In this document: positions 36,401-48,785 of the stretch, piece by piece
How positions within the stretch are numbered: position 1 is the first letter of the stretch
Layout: every line of letters begins with the position of its first letter
NCBI GenBank assembly: GCA_024138015.1
Contig: JAMXBB010000009.1
Location: 43,971,298-44,035,297, forward strand
Reading direction: 5' to 3'
DNA length: 64,000 bases
DNA from: Lumnitzera littorea
Taxonomy: Eukaryota; Streptophyta; Magnoliopsida; Myrtales; Combretaceae
Notes under the pieces: generated by a model
Database searches by the model: none
What the model was told of the DNA's origin: nothing
Seen by the model: only the letters and a program-made list of their open reading frames with translations
Position numbers and translations under genes: made by a program

Positions 36401-39400
36401 ATATCCACAAAAACACCTTAAGAGGCTCCCATGCCATCGCAAGAGGATGCGAAAGGTAAGGTGAAAATGTAGAGACTAATTCAGTAAAATAGATCACAAG
36501 GATTAATAGAAAATGACTACAATAAAAATAGTGAAGCCACTATTGCATTTGTAGTTGCGACGATCTCGTTCTCATTTCAGCTCCACATTTAGATACTGGA
36601 AAAATGGTTTGTATTATTATTAAAGAATCTTGGTTTGATATACCCAAAAGAATAATCTTGGTTTAGTCCAATTCAAGATACAAAGAAGAAGATTACAATG
36701 ATCTTAATCCTAATTTTTCTAATGATGAAACCAATTTCTCTGATTACATATGAGAAAACAACAATGTTTTACATCATCATGAGAGATATCCTTACCTAAA
36801 ACAACCGCTACCAACACTTGATAAATGCGTCTATCCATGCACAATGATATGGAGGTATTCTATAAGATTTTACTCAGTACTAGTAGTAGGCGCAATCTCA
36901 TTCCCAAAAATTCTCTATACACACGTCACTAACACAAAAAATACAATTAATAACTGGGGACGTTGCCAATCTTGATCTCAAACATTGAGTATGCCCAAGA
37001 TTTTGAAACCTAGATTTAAAATAATTCTAAAATGGGGAATTGCATTTGCAAACGGTATATATGCATGCATCGACGATGTCAGGCTTTCGTCTAATCCCCA
37101 TTCTATATTCCTTCGTTTTCGATTTCCTGATAAATAAAGGAATGACCTCATTTGTGATCTCTCAATTTAATATATATTTGTGTATATATATACATATATA
37201 TAAATATATCACATGGAAGCTTTTGAAGCAAGAGGATAACATGGAAGGATAGAAACAAAACATGTAAGGTTGTCACGTACTAATAAGACATATTTTTGTT
37301 CAAATCAAGTTCATTGAATTGCGTCTCTAGTAGTAAAGCTGGTAACACAAAATCGACTCCATAAGGAATATGATACTAAGTACTAGCTATATCAACTCCA
37401 TCTTTCATTCTGCAATTGAATTGTTTTTCTTAGAAAATTTATTAAGCTAAAACTAATGAGATCAAAATATAGATCTACTAAAGCAATGATAAGCAAACCA
37501 AACAAGTGAGATCATGATTACGTCACCATCTAGATATCAACCTAATATTTCTAGTATATATGAAGATTAATTAATTGATTAGATACATTTGAACAGGATA
37601 TCCCTTTCCTTTTGAGTTGAGATAAGCCAATTTATAAAATCGATTACTCTTTTTAGTTGTCGAATTTTTATTTATTATTTAGTAATGGAATTCCTCTCCC
37701 ATATCTAATTATTTGAATTAATATCTACTATCCTACATAAGTATATGTCATGATAACAATGTAACGTTTTGAGATAAAAATAATAAATATATAAATTAAC
37801 AAACATTAAAGGGTTTCTTTGGACTTCTTTTCTAAATTGAGTCAAAATAATTTTCGAATTTTTCATCTTTTGATAAAGGATGATTTTGATACAATTTGTG
37901 ATGCTTAGGCTAAAATTAATAAATATCCAAGCCAACAAATACTAATAAACCTTTCTTTCAATTACTTAGCCTAAAAACTTTTTAATTAGTATTGACAAAA
38001 TAATCACCAATATAAACTTATCAACCAATATCAGTTCTTTCCACAATCCATATGGATCTTCACTAGGGGGTACAACAATTGCAATATGAACCACGTTAAG
38101 GATGTCAACCATTAAATCCAATTTGACATGCATTCCCTTCTTTACCTATTGTTAACATAACAAATGAGATTTATGTGAAAATTTGTTTCGTCTAAAGAAC
38201 TTGTATATTATCATGTAATATCTTCTCCTTGTCATAGTGAATTCACCCTTATTATGCAGTAGGTTTTATGATTTTTCCTGCATGGGTTTTCCCACATTAA
38301 ATTGTTTTGCGGCCCCTTTCTTTCTTTTGTTCTTGTTACAATTGATTGTGTAATTTAGTCCATCTCCCCACGCTTCTACTCCAACTTTGCTAAATCACGC
38401 TAACTATATTGGTGAATTTTTTATATTGTACTTTCACCTCTGTTTTTGCTTTTAGGAAAATGGGAAAAAAGTACCAGATAGCCATGTGCACTTGTTGAAG
38501 AAGAGCACTATATAAAGAAACATTTTACTGTTTTTCATAAGGTATATAAGTAGCATCGGAAAGTAGAAAAAAATTATTTTAGATCCCCATCATCAATAAC
38601 TTCATCAAGAATCTTTATCAGTGGAATCGGAACGCTAGTTTTTTTATTATTTACTTACTCCCTTGTAAGAGGAATATGCCCGCAAAGGCAATAATACAGT
38701 TAAGCTAATTTGCATAGAGCTATAAAAAAAATCTAAGAAATGATCGATTTGACTATTTCAAATAATATTTTTCTTGTTTTCATGTTGGGCATGCATTTCT
38801 TTATTCTCTTGTCAGCTTTCCGGGATTTAAGTTTTACATAAGACCTAGGTATCCTGTAGACATATTATGAAAATGTTATGGGGTCGTACCTTTTAAGGTA
38901 TGTTGGGGATGGTTACAGAACAAAGCAGCCAGGGATGGATGTAACATGAAGAATGCATACAATATAAAATGTTAATATATATATCGTTTATGTATCTGTT
39001 TAATATGTATTCGTTTCATAAATATGTTTAACATACGAAACAATGAAGTACCCACATGCAGTTCGCAAAATCATGCAACACAGTCGCCTGTACTGACGAA
39101 GTAGTTGACACAACGCTACATGACAACTAATATACATGTGAAAAAATAATACGTAGATGAGCACATCCAGTTAACACTTCAAAACGTACTACGCACAATA
39201 CAAGCACGATTGCCCCACTCAGTGTAATACGATAATCAATAATATATGTATGATGGCACATATTTAGCAGCATCTATAGTCATTTACATATTACACATAT
39301 ATACATAATAACATATTCTTTTGGAAACTTTCATCTTTTCATAATCTACCATTAGTACACAACCTATTAATTTGGGGATTTCATTGTTTTATTGATAATA

Positions 39401-42400
39401 TAATATACATTATTAATATGACATTTCTGCTATAATCCGTTAATCGTTTCATTGTTGATATACATTTTTAAATGTGACCTATTGATTTGAGTATTTCATT
39501 ATTTACAATAATAACATGAGAAGATTTGCCATGTTTTAGAATGTAAATTGATACAATTTTTCTTTTTTTGCCAACTACATTATAATATGAGGAAAAGAGA
39601 ATTTAACTTAGATCATTCATTAGAATTACCTCCAAAACATAATGCCCTTAGCAATTGATAGACAGTATGATTGAGGTTGTTAAATGTTGTCATTTTATTA
39701 CTTCATTGCTTTAGTTCTTTTCATACTCAATTTTGTGCCTCTACACTAAATATTCTTGATCTCAAGTATAGGTTTACTCAAAAGAAATTACATGATGGAG
39801 AGTTTTAGATTTGTTTGATGTTTTCTATGCTTTTAGACCTAAAGTAATGCTAAAGATGGTCTTAATGTGGCATAGATGAAGAGACAATAATGATATACCA
39901 AACCTCTCCATGGTGCCCTTATATATAATGAATTGTACTTTTTAAGTGGTAAAATTGATGCTTCCAATAATATTTTCATCACATTAAGTGAACTTACTTA
40001 TTTCCACAAAGATACTTGTGATTAAGGATGAGTAGGTGTAGGACATGTAGCATATGAAGCTTTACTATATTCTATCCCGTAAGTATAGGTTTTCAAATTT
40101 TTATATCTAAAACCTATCATATGACATCTTAAAACCACCAAATACCTTATATCCTACAAATTCTATAAGGTACATACTTGTGGAACCTGTATTTTTTTCT
40201 TTATCTTTTTTTAAAACTTTGTGTTAGATACATAGTCAACATTAAAATTACAATTACACTATTGTTAGACCTATCAATAAGAATTTGTATAGGTTGCAAT
40301 ATATATTTAATTAAGACAATATAAAATTTTGGTAGACAAAAGGGAGAATAATTTTGCAATTGAAAATGTTCAAGCACTCGATTGGTTCATACTTAAATTT
40401 CTTTTGTCTTTTCTTTACAAAACACCAAAATAAAATTTTTATCAAATCATAAGATTATTATATACAAAATACAAAAATCATGTATGAGTAATTCTAATAT
40501 AATACATTGGATGATATATTAGGTACTGAGATATTTTAAGACCTTACTAGATAGAGTTAGTAAAAGAGGAATGAGAAAGGAGAAACAAAATAAGATAGTA
40601 AAAAACAGAGAGAGGTTTTTAACAAGAAGAAGAAGAAAAGTGTGACTTGGCAATAGACACAAGTAGCACATAGTCCTAAGATTTTATATAAGCTAAGTTT
40701 TTATTATTATTTTCTTTAAGACTAAAAAAAAATAATATTAGTTTTCTTATTTATTAATATTATATATTTATTATTGTAAGGTGAGTATAAGTTACTATAG
40801 ATACTGTACCTTATATATTTTACAACATAAGTATTAGAGGGGGGATAGGGTACTCATACCCATACTCTGTCTTTATACCTGTACTACATTATGTGAAGTA
40901 AGTTCAAAGAAATTGCTATCTAAAACTTATTCTATAACTCTTATTATTTACGTGAAACATACCCGATGAAATAATATCTAGATGGATATCCTATACAATA
41001 GGATTATCGATTCATCTATATTTGTCATCTTTCAAAAATTTCTCCATATGTTTCAATTAGAGATACGCAAAGACTATCAACATGGAGTGACCACTTTATC
41101 AAATGTTGCTTCTAGTCTTTAAGGGTTTACTTGTTTTATAAATTATTTATGAATAAGAATTTAGGAATATATATTATTTATTATAATATTTTAAGTAAAT
41201 TTACTTTTTTAGTAGGAAATATATTTAAAATTAATAGCCGTATGTAGGGTGATTTGTTCTTTATTTTGGTAGTACTCTGTACTCCTAGCTTAATTGAAAC
41301 GACAAGCACCAAATGGATTCCTACCTTCCAAAAAATAATGAGTCATCCATTCACCATGCTCGAGGGCAACGCTAATACAAGTGCACGCTTCATTACCTAT
41401 AAAATGGCCATAGCCTACTAAACCGCTAGTGCACTTCAAGAGACCAAGTGGATAGATTCCAAAGTGTCTTGAAACATTAGTCAGGACTCTCAGTAATGCT
41501 GTTCGACTAGGATTGGAGGTTGATCCAGGAATAAATTTGTATTTTATTAATAAAGTAATATAATTATCAATATTTTGAGATTTAGATTTACGAGCTTTTT
41601 ATTCCTTAGATACAAATATATACTCTTAGTAAATTGGTCTATCCTCTAAGTAAAAAAACAAAAAGAAAGATTCCATGCACTCCAACCTAGGAAATAAGGG
41701 GTTGACAACGAGACTTACATTGATTTGACAGCCAAGTCTTATTGAATTAAAATTAAGTCAACTACTTTTAAGAAATTCCAACCCATACATTCCATTACTA
41801 TATTTAAGATTGAAAAAAAAAAAAAAGACTTGTTTGTGGTAGCTAATAAAAGTTAGGTAATTCATTTTCCATAATAAGCTTTTTTATTTTTTTTTTAAAT
41901 TTTAGTTTTCTGGAGGCCAAGTTCCTTTGAAAAGCAGAAAATAAATATTTAATGTAATATTGTATTATTTCCCATCCATTGTAATGTTAGGAAAAATTAC
42001 ATAAGTTGATTTTTTATTTTTTTTTCTATTGTGTTATCACAATGACAAAGCACTACAACTCATGTTAAAAGCAATGTGGCATTCAACGTCATGGAAAGCT
42101 CATTGCAACACGTATACCTAGAACAAGTAGCTTGCTACAAACAGTTAATGTTAGCACATACTAATCGATGCTTGTACATTATAGGCTTTAACTTGAAAAA
42201 ATTAATGATGCTTACTATGCAAGCTTTACATTAATTAAAAAAAGAAAAATTGAAAGAAGTAGATACCCGCATTGCGCTTGTGTTTGTATGTATATGTGTG
42301 TGTATCTTCTTCTTGGTTTTTTTGCATATCACTCTTATGCTTGATTCATTCAGCATGCATCAAGTTGACCCTTTTGTTTTTTTTTTAGCTTTCTACTTTT

Positions 42401-42543
42401 TTCATTTTGTCTATGTGGTACAAATATGTCATATTGTAATTTGTTTGTTTGTTTGTTTGTTTTTTATTTTCCTTTGTGTGCATGTTTATCAAATATAGTA
42501 TTTTATCAAGTTAGTCTTCATAAACAAGAAGTTTATCATTTAT
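33430..42543. other. Long gene-poor stretch between CEP gene 1 and element E
   Basis: No open frame with recognisable content. Simple repeats are a TA run near 37180-37206, poly-A near 41812-41826, GT-rich DNA near 42286-42303, and a TTTG repeat near 42440-42461. Two AT-rich segments, around 34170-34740 and 40060-40870, share a look (runs of ATCCTATA/TATAGG words and purine-rich GAGAGA DNA) and may be copies of one old non-autonomous element. The frames at 33511-33825, 34758-34940, 35061-35279, 37040-37252, 37705-37938 and 42250-42498 are low-complexity or unrecognisable. Confidence 0.5.
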
Positions 42544-43024
42544 TGACGTAGCATAAGATACAAGTATGTGGAGAACAAAATTGTATTAATTCCCAAAGGT
42601 TGTGAATACAATTGAATCATGGGGTATTTGTAATCTTAAACCTAATATAAGAAAGAAGACTAAATAAATTCTAAAACCTAATAAATTAGGAAACAAATAT
42701 AATCAAAATAAACTTCTCTAAACTAACCCTAGATCTTTGTTGGCTTGATATCCTATCAAAATGTGTAAGCTTGACTCTCAAAATAGTGCTAAATGCAAAG
42801 ACATTTATGTCGATCCTTAGAAGACTCAAATAAATCTTTATTGACATGTTATAAACTCTACCTTTAAGTTTGGCTCTTAAATTAGAAGGTATGAGCTCAT
42901 GAATGCTTTAACATGTATTTCGATTAATTTTTGGTTTTGATCCTTGTGGCTTTAGACTTGATTCTTCCTCTACTTCTATTGATCTAAGTGTTTTGTATAT
43001 TATAAGCTTAAATCATCTATGTCA
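42544..43024 (-). repeat. Element E, left (3') LTR
   Basis: It aligns with 47413-47967. Shared blocks are GTATTAATTCCCAAA/TATATTAATTCACAA near 42583 and 47450, CTAATAAATTAGGAAA versus CCAATAAATTAGAAAG, and TTTTGATCCTTGTGGC versus TTTCGATCCTTGCGGC. It begins TGACGTAGCATAAG; the 3' edge near 43024 is approximate. Confidence 0.65.
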
Positions 43025-43099
43025 GTCTCATCTATGTTAATCTCCTTTACTTGAAAAGAACTCGACCTTGAGTTTGGTTATAAAGGAGCTTTAATGTCA

Positions 43100-45740
43100 T
43101 GTCTATAGCACTAAAGGTTTTGAATATGCCCATACTCTTTAGAAGATCATTGATAAAAGCATTGTTATTTATCTTCTAAAGTACCCTATATGATCCATAT
43201 GGTTATAAGTTGTTATAGGTACTAATAAGAAACTTTTCTTTCTAAAGATATACCATAACTTAATCTCTAACATTCAATGTCTCATTCCCTTATTTATCAA
43301 CAGCTATTTTACACTTCTAATTTCTAATTTAAGCTTCTATTTAGCCTCTTTGTGTAAGTCAATTATTTGCTTAGCCATATGCTTAACATAAATGTTATTT
43401 CCTTCGCCTTTAGATGATTGAGTCAAATCGAGAGTACGATGAGTGACCTTTATATACACAATAGAAAATGATGACCTTCTAGTGGCAGTATGAATAAGAT
43501 TATTATATGTAAATTTTGCTTATGTTAATGCAACATCCCATTACCTTAGCTTATCTCTACAAATACTTACAATTAAATTGCTCAAAGTTCTATTAGTAGC
43601 CTCTATTTTCCCATCAGTTTAAAGATGAGCTATATTATTAAAATTTAAAAAAGAATCAAACATTCTCTATGAAGTTCTCTAAAAAGTAGCTTACGATCAT
43701 GGTATTGTCATCAAAAGTGATAAATTTCGAAACTACAAGTGAATAACCTTTTGAAAGAGTAGCCTAGCCACTCTAACTACATTTGAGGTTTTTCTATAGT
43801 GAATGAAATGAGCCATCTTTGAAAAACTATCAACCACTACAAAGACAGAGTCAACTCCTTTTTAAGTTCTTCATAATTTGAACACAAAAATCCTTATACA
43901 AGTTTTCCCCAATGTTTTCAGGTACAGAAAAGGCATGTATAATCTAGTTTTCTTAGATTATCCTTTTTACCTTTGACACTTAATGTATCTTTCAACAAAC
44001 TTATACACATCCTTTCTTAAATATGCCTAATAGAATCACTCATTCACCATAACAAGTGCCTTGTCCCTACCTAAATGACCTACTAATCCTTATGTGATTC
44101 TTGAATCAATTACACTCGAAGTGAAATTCTAAGCACAAAGGATTGATTCCAATGCATTAAGAACCCATCATGCCGATAAAGTCCATTAAAAGGTTGATTT
44201 TATGAGACTTTTCTCCAAATGTTAGCAAAGCCATCACCTTACTCATACTTTCTTTTAAGTTGTTCAAGTCCAATAATTTCATAATTCAAAGTGGGCAACA
44301 AAGTTGCTATCTTACTAAAAGCATCAACAACCTAATTCTAAACATTAAATTGATGTTTTAACTTCAAAGGAAATTTCTATAGAAACTAACACAATCTTCC
44401 ATGTATATTACTACTAAGCCTCTTTTGACTATATAAATATTTTAAAGCCTCATGGTAAGAATACAAACAAGCTCCTTAACTATCAAATGATGTCGTAAAA
44501 TCTTGAGAGCATGTACTACTAAATAGGATTCCTTGTTGCAAGTGCACTACTTTTGTTTGTCCTCATTCAATTTCTCACTAAAAAAATTCTATTAGTCTCT
44601 TCTCTTGAGATAAGATAGCTCATATTCCTACTCTAGAAGCATTACATTCAACTCCAAACAATTAATTAGAATATAATAAAACTAAAGTTGGAGTAATATG
44701 TAGCTTTTTCTTTAAAGTTGCAAAGCTATTAGGGTTGTCTCTTCTTGCATATGAAACTTTCCCTTCTTCAAACACTTTATGATAAGTGCTACAATTGTGC
44801 TAAAGTTTCCAACAAAGTGCTTGTGTAATGTAGCCAACCCATGGAAACTTGCAATTCAAAAACATTCCTTAGCATAAACCAATATCCATTTGCTTTGGCA
44901 TTAGATTCATCAATATGTATGCCTTTCGTAGATATGATAAACCTTAAGAACAATAATTTCTTTGCTATAAAACTACATTTATTAAGATTTATGCACAATT
45001 TATTCTCATTCAAAACTACTGGAACTTTCGTCAAGTGGTGCTCTTCTTTAATGCAACTACGACTTAAGAAGTAATCAAAATAAATAGCCACAAATTTTCT
45101 AATGAACAGTTTTAATACCTAATTTTTTTCCATTCATCTTCAAGTTAAATTCAAAATTAATAGTACCTATTCTTCAAGTCAATCTTGGAAAATCATATAA
45201 CACCATACAAACTATTGAACATATGATCCAACTTTACAATTGAAACTTTATATACCATTTTAATTCTATTAATAACCTAGCCATCGATACATATCCTCTA
45301 ACTCCTATCTTTCTTTGAAATAAATGAAGTTGGAATAACAAAAGGACTTATGCTCTCCTAAATAAGTCCCTTTGGTAATAACTCTTTCACCTTCTCTTTC
45401 AAAATCTCGCTTTTCCTTGAGTTTATCCTATAATATAGCAACTTTAGTAAACTTGCCCCAAGATTGAGATTAATAAATTGTTGAATGTCTCTCATAAAAG
45501 GCAACACATTAGGAAATTCTTCCAACATGATCTCCTTTAACTCTTACAATAAATGAAGTACTGCTTTTAGGTGCTTACCTAATTGCAAATCAACCTCATT
45601 CATCAACACATGTTTAATTACTAGTACATGAACTTCTCTTTTCTCTTTAAGTTCAGAATCGAACTTATGAGAAACAGATAAGAATATACACTTATCAAGA
45701 GATTTTGGTTTGGCTTTTGGAGGCAACAAGGTATATTTCA
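43100..45740 (-). pseudogene. Element E pol remnant: RT, RNase H, integrase
   Basis: The minus-strand RT N-terminal part is at about 45180-45470, with KELLPKGLI and a readable FSKIDL motif. The active-site segment is YFDY at 45071-45082, where the family has YFDD, so the second catalytic Asp is now Tyr. It is followed by the ENKLCINLNKCSF and KKLLFLRFIISTKGIHID stretches (44789-45030). Between FSKIDL and YFDY about 30 residues are missing, including the usual LPFG-type segment. RNase H traces lie at 44400-44720 and integrase traces at 43600-44130, including a VDSFSKMAHF-like word near 43800. The frame at 45544-45741 belongs to the linker before RT. There are numerous stops. Confidence 0.7.
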
Positions 45741-46104
45741 CACTATTCTTCTCGAACTTATATGCATGGCTCTTACCAAAATTTTTATCATCTAAATTAT
45801 ATTACCAAGGTTTACCAAAGAATAAATGATACAAATTCATGTCTACTACATAATAAACTTCATCATGGTACTTACTAATAGAGAATGATATTTTACATCT
45901 CCATAACCTCTATCTTTCCTACTAACTACTTTAATCCATCCTAAGGTGTTGGATTTAAGATGTTTCTCTACTAAGAGTTTTAAATCTTTAAAGTATCTCA
46001 ACCAATAATATCGTCATAGCCACTAAATGAATGATAGTACCAAACACCTTATCATTGATGGTGCACTTATATCTAAATAGTTGGTGATGTTGAGTCTATT
46101 CTTC

Positions 46105-47300
46105 TTACTTGGAAAAAAACATCAATTTTTTATGTACATAAGTTTCCCCTTCATCATCACACTCTTCCTTTTCATCTCTATTCAATTCATAATCAATTTC
46201 CTTGTCTTTCTTATCTTTCTTCATGATATTCACTATCTTCCTCATAGGATATTTAGTTGACTTAGATCCTAGTTGATTGCATTTGAAGTACTTGCTTATA
46301 GTTGGCTTGGCATAAGGATTTCTAGTCTTCTTCTTATCTTTTCCTTTACTTCTAACATATGACATTTGCTTATAGCCTTATCCTCTTGCTTACTTCTGCT
46401 ACTATTACCACTTATAGTTGCTTTTGGCATTGGCTTGGATCTTACACAAGACCTAACAACTATATAACTATCATAACTCCTTCCATTACATTCATGTTGC
46501 CTCAATTATATCTTCTTAGCGATATTTTACCTTCTAATAATGTCCTAATAACTTGCACTCCAATTATATACCTTAAGGTCAACACTAATCCTTCTAAATA
46601 CCTAGTAACTTGCTTACCTTGTAATTCATGAAAGTTATTCCTCTGTACCAACCTCATAAATTCTACAATATCTCATGCATGGATCTCTTTCTCTGTTGAT
46701 ATTGTTGGAATAGGATCTTCTCATAATTTGGAGGGAAGAATTCCTTCATCAACAAATACTTTATCTTATACTAAATGCGTATAGGACCCTTCCCTTTCCA
46801 CTCTATCATATATCAAATTCACTCTCCCCATATAAAAACTCCTCCTTTTAATCTATAAGCCACCAATCTAACTTATTTCTCTAGTGAAATCTCTAAGTGA
46901 TTAAACAATCTATTAATCTCTACAATCCAATCTAAAACCATCTATTCTTGAAGTTTCATTGAAGTATGGAATATTCACCTTCAATCTAAAGTCTCCATAA
47001 TCTTTATCATCACCTCCATAAGCTTCTCTCCTCTTATTATCTTGATAAAGCTATCGGTGACCAAATATAGGTAATTCATAATCGTCTAAGTCTTGAATCA
47101 TCATTATTGTTATAGGTGTAATGTCTATAAATAAGAGCGAACTTATCAATAGGGCTACAATGAGCCATGTCCACCCTAGACCTTCTATTATCAAGCTCTT
47201 TGTTGTGTGTGTGAATTCCTAACCATCGAGAAGTTCTATATCTCCTTAAGGCACTCTTAGAATCACTAGGATTTGTAATCATTCCATTACTTTAAACATT
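46105..47300 (-). pseudogene. Element E gag remnant with broken zinc knuckle
   Basis: The minus-strand frame at 46105-46365 holds a degraded knuckle, YFKCNQLGSKSTKYP. The family pattern C-x2-C-x4-H-x4-C has lost its first Cys, its His and its last Cys. A basic KGKDKKK stretch precedes it and an acidic tail follows, as in plant gypsy gag. The rest of gag (46400-47300) is recognisable only by position and composition. Confidence 0.55.
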
Positions 47301-47412
47301 CCACTAAATGTGGCAAGGAAATTTCAATTTCATCTTCATAAACTAGGTCCACATGCTCTTAACATCACAAGGTCTATGACCTTTGCCATTAGTTGTTGTC
47401 TATGATACTAAT

Positions 47413-47967
47413 TGATGGGGTGTATGACATAATACGTAGAGAATAAAACTATATTAATTCACAAAAATTGTGACAACAACTAAATCATAGAGTATTTATG
47501 ATCCTAAATCCCATAATAAAGAAGGAAACTGAATAAAATTTAACCCAATAAATTAGAAAGCAAATTAAATCAAGATAAACTTTCTTAAACTAACATTTGT
47601 CTTTATTGGCTTAATATCTTGTCTTTTATTTTTTTTTTCTAATAGCTTGGCATCTTGTCTAAACATGCAAATTTCACTCCTAAAATAGTGTCAAATGGTA
47701 AAATTGTTTGCTTTAGTCCATAACGAACATAAAATCAATCTCTATTGATTATTATAGGCTTTGTAAATCTCCATATGTGAAAATTTATGCTCCTTTGAGG
47801 TTGGCTTTCAAATAAGAATTGAAAATTAGAAGCTATGACTTTCCAGATGCTTCTACCTCTTCTCTAATTAATGTATAGTTTCGATCCTTGCGGCATCTAT
47901 CCCGATTCTTCTTTTGCTTCTATTAATCCAAGTGTTCCATGTATTGGAAGCATAACGCATCTACACA
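47413..47967 (-). repeat. Element E, right (5') LTR
   Basis: Partner of 42544-43024. It is longer, partly because of a ~33-bp T-rich insertion near 47620-47655 that repeats the word GGC(T)T(A/G)(A/G)(T/C)ATCTTGTC. Its outer half is the founder of the tandem array described separately. Confidence 0.65.
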
Positions 47968-48785
47968 ATTTACTTTATATTTGATTCATTATGCTTATTT
48001 GTAGCATATTGTTGTGTTTTTTGTGGAAGAAAATGTCCACTATGCTATTGCTTTTGAATATTTTGTAGTTTACCTTGTATAGAATATGTATAATATAGAA
48101 TGTTGTTTTTTTTTTTAAATCAATCTTTACTTACATATTATGAGCACTATAACTCTCCTTATACAAAAATTTATGTCCCTTCAAGGTTGACTCTCAAATT
48201 AGAATTGGAAATCAGAAACTATGAGTTTTCAGATGCTTTTACCTATCTTTTGGTTATGGCCTAGTTTCGATCCTTATGGCTTTTAGCCTAATTCTTCCTT
48301 TACTTTTGTTGATCCAAGCGTTCCATGTATTGGAAGCTTAACTTATCCCCATTATTTGCATTACATTTAATTCATTATGCATATTTGTAGCATATTGATG
48401 TATTTTTTTGAGGAAAAATATGTCCATTATGCTATTGCTTTTGAATATTTTATTATCTGTTATGTAGGGAATGTATAGTATAGCATGTTATTAGTTCAAA
48501 TCAATCTCTTCTAGAATATCATGGGATTTAAACTCACCATATATGAAAATTTATGGCCCTTTAAGGTCAGCTCTCAAATCAAAACTGAAAATTAGAAGCT
48601 ACGAGTTACTAGATGCTTCTACTTATCTTTTGATCAACATCTAGTTTCAATCCTTATGGCTTCTAACTTGATTCTTCCTCTCCTTTTATCGATCCAAGTA
48701 TTAAATGTATTAAAAGCTTATCTTGTCCACATTATTTACTTTATATTTAATTCACCATTCATATTTGAAGCATATATTTAATCTT
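47736..48785. repeat. Three-copy tandem array (~383 bp) derived from the LTR of element E
   Basis: The units start with AATCAATCT words at about 47736, 48121 and 48502 (spacings 385 and 381), and the third copy is cut off near 48785. Each unit joins about 230 bp of the LTR's outer half to about 150 bp of flanking DNA. The flank contains ATTCATTATGC(T/A)TATTTGTAGCATATTG and GCTATTGCTTTTGAATATTT, and the second of these recurs 377 bp apart (48040 and 48437). The order of duplication was therefore element insertion first, tandem growth later. Confidence 0.75.

Larger units (their letters stand above)
42544..47967 (-). mobile_element. Element E: Ty3/gypsy retrotransposon
   Basis: A 5.4-kb minus-strand element with LTRs at about 42544-43024 and 47413-47967. 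It has gag, zinc knuckle region, RT, RNase H and integrase in gypsy order. A primer-binding-like word TAGTATCATAGAC lies just inside the right LTR (near 47398-47410 on the minus strand), close to the iMet site TGGTATCAGAGC. It belongs to a family different from A, B and C, with shorter LTRs. All domains carry stops, the RT has an internal deletion and its active site is damaged, so it is inactive. Confidence 0.75.

Noticed and set aside
42250..42498. 82-codon hydrophobic frame with many Phe, Val and Cys
   Set aside because: It is translated from T-rich and GT/TTTG repeats; the membrane-like look comes from composition.
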